This document shows, one piece after another, positions 6,248 to 7,917 of a DNA stretch of 7,917 nt (the stretch's first letter is position 1; each line of letters opens with the position of its first letter). The stretch is from Nitrososphaerales archaeon (lineage in GTDB: Archaea > Thermoproteota > Nitrososphaeria > Nitrososphaerales > CADDZS01). The notes under the pieces are model-generated. The model was given only the letters and a program-made list of their open reading frames with translations, was not told the origin of the DNA and made no database searches. Location: NCBI GenBank assembly GCA_030043455.1, contig JASHXQ010000038.1, positions 1 through 7,917 on the forward strand. The letters run 5' to 3'. The translations under genes were made by a program, and so were the position numbers.

Positions 6248-7840
6248 ATGCCACAGTTTAGGATTGGAATAGACGTAGGGGGCACTCATACTGATGCAGT
6301 AGCCCTGGATCAAAACAACAAGGTAGTCGGATTCAGCAAAGTGGATACCACCAAGGACGTCATTTCCGGAGTTTACAATGCCCTTGAAACCTTGCTTCGC
6401 ACCACCCCGGCCGTAAGAGTCGATGAAATAATTGCCGTCATGTTTGGGACAACGCATTGTACAAACGCAATCGTCGAGAGGAAGAAACTCGCGAAGGTGG
6501 GGTTGCTGAGGATCGGAAAACTCTCCACGTCCTCGATACCTCCCCTTTTCCGATTACCCAAAGATCTTGTCGACTCGTTTGCCCCGGTCGCGATCATGGT
6601 TAATGGCGGCAACGAATACGACGGGAGAGAAATCGTTCCTCTCGTAGAATCAGAAATCCACGAAGCCGCGAAGATCTTTGAAAATCAGAAAGTAAGATCG
6701 GTGGCAATCTCTTCGGTATTCTCACCGGTCAACAAAACGCACGAAGAAAGGGCCGCGAAAATAATGATGGAGTATCTTCCGGATGCTCCGATTTCTCTTT
6801 CTTCCGAAATTGGGAGTCTGGGGCTGATTGCGAGAGAGAATGCGGCGCTTCTCAACGCGGCCTTAGTAGATGTTGCAGACGCAGCCATAATTTCCTTTGA
6901 ACAGGCAGTAAGGAAAGCGGGCATCACCAAAGCACGACTTTTCCTCACACAGAACGACGGTACGCTGATGACAACGGAGTATGCGAAGCGATATCCGGTT
7001 AAGACAATAGCATGTGGTCCTACCAACAGTATCCGGGGAGCTGCTTTTCTAACCGGAATAACTGACGGGATAATAGTAGACATTGGCGGAACTACCACTC
7101 TAGTAGGAGCCCTACGCAAGAGCTTTCCTCGGGAATCCGGGGTCGCCGCAAACATTGGCGGGGTTGTAACGAATTTCCGAATGCCGGACATTCTTGCCTT
7201 AGGCTGTGGAGGAGGTACGATCGTGCATGTGGGAGCGGGAGAGGAATTGAAGATCGGACCTGACAGCGTGGCATACGAGCTGACGACGAAGGCGATGAGC
7301 TGGGGCGGCAACCATCTAACTTCTACAGATGTTGCCCTCGCCAAGGATCCAAGTATAATCAAAGATCCCAACTGCGATCCGGAAAGACTCTCTTCATTAG
7401 ACAAAGATCTCGTCGAGAGAGCGTCGAAAAGAATCGTCAAGATGGTGGAAGACGCCGTGGATCAGATGAAAACGAGCGCCGGCCCCGTGGATGTGGTGCT
7501 GGTCGGGGGAGGCGGAATTATCATACCCAGTTCACACTACTCATCCTTTGTAGGTGCGTCGCGAGTCATTAGGCCAGAATTATTCCAATATGCTAACGCG
7601 ATTGGAGCCGCAATCGCGCAAGCAAGCGGCGAAGTGGATCGAGTCTTCTCTTATGAGAATTCCACGAGAGAAAAGGTGATTGAAGAAGCAATGGAGATGT
7701 GCAAGGCCGATGCGATCAAAGCCGGGGCCGTTCCTGCGACCGTGAAGATCGTTGAAGTAGAACAGATCCCCATGAGCTATGTAGCGGCTAGTGCGCTGCG
7801 GGTCAGGGCGAAGGCTGTCGGAGATCTCGCACTAGCATGA
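6248..7840 (+). CDS. hyuA: Short HyuA-type hydantoinase/oxoprolinase family protein
   Basis: A 530-residue cytoplasmic ASKHA-fold protein. HyuA/oxoprolinase enzymes couple ATP hydrolysis to opening of 5-oxoproline, hydantoin or similar cyclic amides. Seen here are phosphate-1 motif IGIDVGGTHTDAV 6-18, GTTHCTNAI 67-75, QNDGTLM 235-241, phosphate-2 motif DIGGTTTLVG 278-287, LGCGGGTIV 318-326, adenosine motif VLVGGGG 417-423 and the conserved ANAIGAAIAQASGEVD 449-464. It is shorter than classic HyuA (about 650-720 residues), lacking the C-terminal extension, but typical of the short type found with DUF917 proteins. The usual Asp of GGTTTD in the phosphate-2 motif is Leu284. ATG 6248 is preferred over TTG 6239 because AGGA at 6235-6238 is nine bases before the ATG and the protein then begins directly at the first strand. 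The gene is divergent from the DUF917 gene; no HyuB gene is visible. Exact substrate is unknown. Confidence 0.92.
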   Translation: MPQFRIGIDVGGTHTDAVALDQNNKVVGFSKVDTTKDVISGVYNALETLLRTTPAVRVDEIIAVMFGTTHCTNAIVERKKLAKVGLLRIGKLSTSSIPPLFRLPKDLVDSFAPVAIMVNGGNEYDGREIVPLVESEIHEAAKIFENQKVRSVAISSVFSPVNKTHEERAAKIMMEYLPDAPISLSSEIGSLGLIARENAALLNAALVDVADAAIISFEQAVRKAGITKARLFLTQNDGTLMTTEYAKRYPVKTIACGPTNSIRGAAFLTGITDGIIVDIGGTTTLVGALRKSFPRESGVAANIGGVVTNFRMPDILALGCGGGTIVHVGAGEELKIGPDSVAYELTTKAMSWGGNHLTSTDVALAKDPSIIKDPNCDPERLSSLDKDLVERASKRIVKMVEDAVDQMKTSAGPVDVVLVGGGGIIIPSSHYSSFVGASRVIRPELFQYANAIGAAIAQASGEVDRVFSYENSTREKVIEEAMEMCKADAIKAGAVPATVKIVEVEQIPMSYVAASALRVRAKAVGDLALA

Positions 7841-7845
7841 CGGGG

Positions 7846-7917
7846 CTATCGTTTTTTGGAGTCTCTCAGCATTTCAGTACGCTTCCAATCAATCGTTTTC
7901 CCGTCATTAATGGCCAC
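7846..7917 (-). CDS. Probable C-terminal end of an unidentified protein, cut by the right edge
   Basis: On the minus strand the frame is open from the right edge for 23 codons to a TAG at 7848-7846. It reads AINDGKTIDWKRTEMLRDSK followed by KR, a charged, protein-like tail. The two other minus frames have early stops. It would be convergent with hyuA, with five bases between the stop codons. So short an open frame can occur by chance and I do not recognise the family. Confidence 0.4.
   Translation of the reverse strand: MAINDGKTIDWKRTEMLRDSKKR
7852..7857 (+). terminator. T6 tract after hyuA
   Basis: Six T residues begin 11 bases after the hyuA stop codon, without a clear hairpin. Short T-tracts are sufficient for termination by archaeal RNA polymerase. 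The tract lies inside the probable convergent reading frame. Confidence 0.35.

Noticed and set aside
6685..7440. A 251-codon minus-strand open frame opposite hyuA
   Set aside because: hyuA motifs occupy the plus strand throughout; the antisense frame shows no family features.
1..7917. tRNA or rRNA genes, CRISPR arrays, insertion sequences or attachment sites
   Set aside because: I saw no cloverleaf, spaced repeat array, transposase or flanking direct repeat by reading both strands.

Overview
The window looks archaeal. Most genes have an A/T-rich TATA-like element 30-55 bases upstream of the start codon, and several lack a convincing Shine-Dalgarno. The solute-binding protein has an archaeal-style N-terminal membrane segment and a Ser/Thr-rich stalk, and two neighbouring secreted proteins are Asp-box propellers. 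A heterotrophic member of Thermoproteota/Nitrososphaerota would fit, but lineage is an inference; there is no rRNA or other marker gene here.

Layout, left to right. Positions 1-917 (minus) hold the N-terminal 305 residues of a membrane-targeted Asp-box (BNR, sialidase-like) beta-propeller protein that runs off the left edge. Positions 1226-2653 (minus) hold a complete 475-residue paralogue. Positions 3011-4891 (minus) encode a 626-residue family 5 (oligopeptide/nickel type) ABC solute-binding protein, with a hairpin/T-tract terminator at 2968-2999. Positions 5002-6087 (minus) encode a DUF917 (S-Me-THD) protein. Positions 6248-7840 (plus) encode a short HyuA-type hydantoinase/oxoprolinase, divergent from the DUF917 gene across a 160-base promoter region. 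A further minus-strand reading frame probably ends at 7846 and continues past the right edge.

How the parts may work together: DUF917 proteins and short HyuA proteins are commonly neighbours and are thought to act on hydantoin-like or other cyclic amide substrates. The adjacent surface binding protein could capture a peptide or related amide for uptake, with the cytoplasmic pair acting on the product. No permease, ATPase or HyuB gene is present, so this link rests on gene order alone. The two propeller proteins are probably extracellular binding or adhesion proteins, and nothing visible ties them to the catabolic genes. The most interesting points are the DUF917/HyuA/binding-protein neighbourhood, an Asp-to-Leu change in the second phosphate motif of HyuA, the binding protein with hydrophobic segments at both ends, an adjacent Cys-Cys pair as the only cysteines in the visible part of the first propeller, and a perfect palindrome next to the binding-protein TATA box.
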